Positions 61,737 to 64,000 of a stretch of 64,000 nucleotides of DNA are shown piece by piece. The notes beneath the pieces are model-generated. The model was not told where the DNA came from. It saw only the letters and a list, made by a program, of their open reading frames with translations, and searched no databases. The position numbers were made by a program, and so were the translations under genes. The DNA is from Ceratodon purpureus (Eukaryota > Streptophyta > Bryopsida > Pseudoditrichales > Ditrichaceae): contig CM026424.1 in the NCBI GenBank assembly GCA_014871385.1, positions 20,241,321 through 20,305,320 of the forward strand, read 5' to 3'. Position 1 is the stretch's first letter; every line of letters starts with the position of its first letter.

Positions 61737-62213
61737 GTATCACTTCTGGGTTCACTTACTCGAGGCTTTAGGTCTGTTTGATTACGTGGGCTACGTCCGT
61801 GTCCTGTATTACCACTTATTCCCTATTCACTTACTTACCTGGGTACCGGGAGCGGGTCCACTCCACTTTCCCGCTGCTGATTCTTCTCTCGTTTCGCTGG
61901 TGTAATTTCGATATGGAGCATAGTACTAGTAAAGTGTATGAAGCCGTACAGCGAAAGTGGAACGTGCCACACGCAAACGGCAAACGTCCATATACAGAAA
62001 TTCCTCGATTCACCTGCAGTAAGCCATCACGTCAGACTAAATCGTCCTCCGCATCCCCATCTGATTACAATATCCTCTTTCTACAGATACAATGCTAACC
62101 AGTACTGATTTCTCTTAAATGTGTGTAGCCCGAACCTCAGAGAATAAAGGTAGTATTTAAAGAATGTAAGGAGAGGTTCAGCAGAATCAACCATTACAAA
62201 GCTGGAAATTTAC

Positions 62214-64000
62214 CTTTTTCCCATCGAGATCATTCTCCTTGCCCACAGACTCCATCACCAGCTGCTGCAAGTAACGACTGAACAGCAGCAAGCTGTCTTT
62301 GTAAGGTAGCACGACCATGTCCTGAAGATAGAAAAAGAATATATTTGAAACTGTGTAAAGATAATCAAGCACGCGCAGCCGCCTGTGAACTCCCCGTAAA
62401 GAAATAAGTAGGCATCAGAAATCTCTCGGCACATACTGTAATGTGTTGGATCCCCGATAAAAACTGAAACTCTAATTTTTCGAAACTGAACTGGGCACAA
62501 ACAAGGATTGACCGAGGCACCTTCGCGCAGTAAACTCCGACAGTTGCCCAATACCAGCACACAGCCAAAAGTTCGACCGCCCTCCTTTTTACCTGAAACC
62601 CGTGTCCTGATCTGTTAAATCTTCTCAGGTGTTCAATTTCTTTACTTACAAGACCACAGATCAAGCGTGGCGTACTCGGACGTGCTATGAAGCACAGAGA
62701 AACTTGACAATTACCAAGATCGGCAAGGCACATCAGGTCACAACAAAAGATGAGAAGACGGACCCGTCGTTACAGTACATAATTGCGGTCTCATCTGAGA
62801 AAAAATGAACATGTTCCTGGAGCTCCAAAACACTCCACTGTAAATATCCAGTCAAATGATGTTTTCTAAACATACTGGAGAAACCGAAGCTGACGTCAGA
62901 AAGTAAGACTAACCGTGCTGTTCCCAGTGATTTCATCCATGATGCCAGCCCCGTCTAGCATTCCACGGAGATCAATGCCCTGTGATTCGTGCAAATACAT
63001 TAGAACTCAGGATTACAACAATTTGGAACAAGTCGAAGTGGGATAGATAGTGATCCGGTTATCAGTAGACAGTAATAGTGAATCATAAAACAATTTGCTT
63101 ACTTGCATAGCAGCTGCTAGCAATCCAACAGCAGACATCTCAGATGTTCGACCTCCGACCCAGTCAAACATGGGAATTAACCATGCAACGCATCCTTCGA
63201 TTTTGGCAGAATTATCCAATAACGAACCTTCTTGGGTAATGGGAACACCCTGCCAAGTCCAAGAATAAAGAATCAAGGACCAAGACGATCAGGCCAGTTA
63301 CAAAATAAAGGATAACAGGCCTACTCCAGCTTCTTATCAGAGCTACTAAATTCTCCAGCATGAACTGTCATTACATCCCCAAGTCAAATCACTTCCAATT
63401 ACTCTAACTCCAACAGAATGCCAAGAGCTCTGACATCCCAGGTTTTTCTTATCTATACAAGCATAACTTAGCTAGTTCGGAAGTCGGCACCTATAACACT
63501 TGCCAACCCACCTGCTTCGAGAAGTCAAAACCCCCATCTCGAAAGGCTTTCTGCACTTCCAACAATCAGTTGCGAGTTTCTGGCGTCCCACCACCCTATA
63601 AAGGTCTACAAGTGTTGGCAATACGTCAGGCAAGCACGTGCCACCCGAATGCCTCCCATACCTCGGGCTCTGCCACCGCCCATACCTTCAGCTTGGGCAG
63701 CCTCAGACTGCACGGAGAACATTTCTAGTTAGTTCAATGTGGCAATTTAAAAGATGAGAAATGAAAAGGTCATACAGATCAGCGAAATGCAACACCTAGG
63801 AAATATTTGAATCTGTCGCAGCCATGCCTAGTGTACAGGAAAACAACCAAAATGCTGTCGCAAGGAAGGACTCGTATACCTTGGGGTTCTTAATTGTCTC
63901 ATCGACACTGAGGACAATGCAAGCTGCCTCTGTTGCAGCAGTGAGTGCATTAATCTGCATCAAGCAACACTTTAATGAGTTCATACACGTACTCGATCAA
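62214..64000 (-). pseudogene. Glucose-6-phosphate isomerase, plastid-type, truncated at its 3' end and running off the window
   Basis: Fragment of phosphoglucose isomerase, which interconverts glucose 6-phosphate and fructose 6-phosphate; the plant plastid form supports starch synthesis. Exons seen on the minus strand: 63954-63880 ([20 protein letters not shown]), one near 63550-63512 (AFRDGGFDFSKQ), 63249-63103 ([29 protein letters not shown]), 62979-62914 (GIDLRGMLDGAGIMDE), 62592-62521 (LLAVCWYWA) and 62321-62214 ([20 protein letters not shown], ending DLDGKK). All retained exons join in phase without stops. The upstream part lies beyond base 64000. The next expected exons (the region that reads GLTVYGNKGSTDQHA in relatives) are absent from the 2.2 kb downstream, where repeats begin. 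About the last third of the protein, including catalytic residues, is therefore missing. LLAVCWYWATVGVYCAK is also more diverged than usual. Called pseudogene on the truncation; a very long last intron cannot be fully excluded. Confidence 0.75.

Larger units (their letters stand above)
59548..62213. other. Repeat-rich rearranged interval
   Basis: Between copy C and the truncated glucose-6-phosphate isomerase. It holds a 127-bp duplicated segment, a short GACAATGTCGGAAATG duplicate at about 60716-60763, and a TATCACTTGACA-type satellite. No gene is supported. The expected 3' exons of the isomerase are not found here on the minus strand. Confidence 0.55.

Overview
The window reads as nuclear DNA of a land plant, most likely a moss (Physcomitrium-like). 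Reasons: ordinary GT-AG introns of a few hundred bases; plant-type genes (class III peroxidase, plastid limit dextrinase, plastid-type shikimate kinase and glucose-6-phosphate isomerase, ARPC4, EXO70); and a kinase with an N-terminal region like plant MLKL/DUF1221 proteins. The species is an inference; there is no marker gene here that fixes it.

Left part (about 0.6-41.1 kb) is ordinary gene space. In order: class III peroxidase (-), ARPC4 (+), peptidyl-tRNA hydrolase (-), shikimate kinase (+), two EXO70 exocyst paralogues in tandem (+, +), plastid limit dextrinase/pullulanase (-), a 2-oxoglutarate Fe(II) dioxygenase (-), and a single-exon gene that fuses a DUF1221/MLKL-like region, a protein kinase and a C-terminal AP2/ERF-like DNA-binding domain (+). 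Exon joins were worked out by hand and checked by phase for all except the 5' end of the dextrinase and the first codons of the peroxidase.

Right part (about 42-64 kb) is accessory and rearranged. Three copies of an unrecognised protein family occur there. One is a broken copy at 42.2-42.8 kb (-). One is the first exon of a coiled-coil/RING-like gene at 44.65-55.28 kb (+). One is an intact-looking six-exon gene at 57.8-59.5 kb (-). The 7.06-kb first intron of the RING gene holds a nearly full-length, intron-containing DNA topoisomerase II pseudogene on the same strand. The RING gene itself carries a 10-bp tandem expansion that shifts frame in exon 1, and a 381-bp tandem duplication over its last splice acceptor. 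Between 59.9 and 61.7 kb lie local duplications and a TATCACTTGACA-type satellite. Next to it a plastid-type glucose-6-phosphate isomerase gene keeps clean exons but is cut off in mid-gene.

The observations most worth following are the kinase-AP2/ERF fusion and the nested RING/TOP2/paralogue cluster. No rRNA or tRNA genes, CRISPR arrays or intact transposons were seen.
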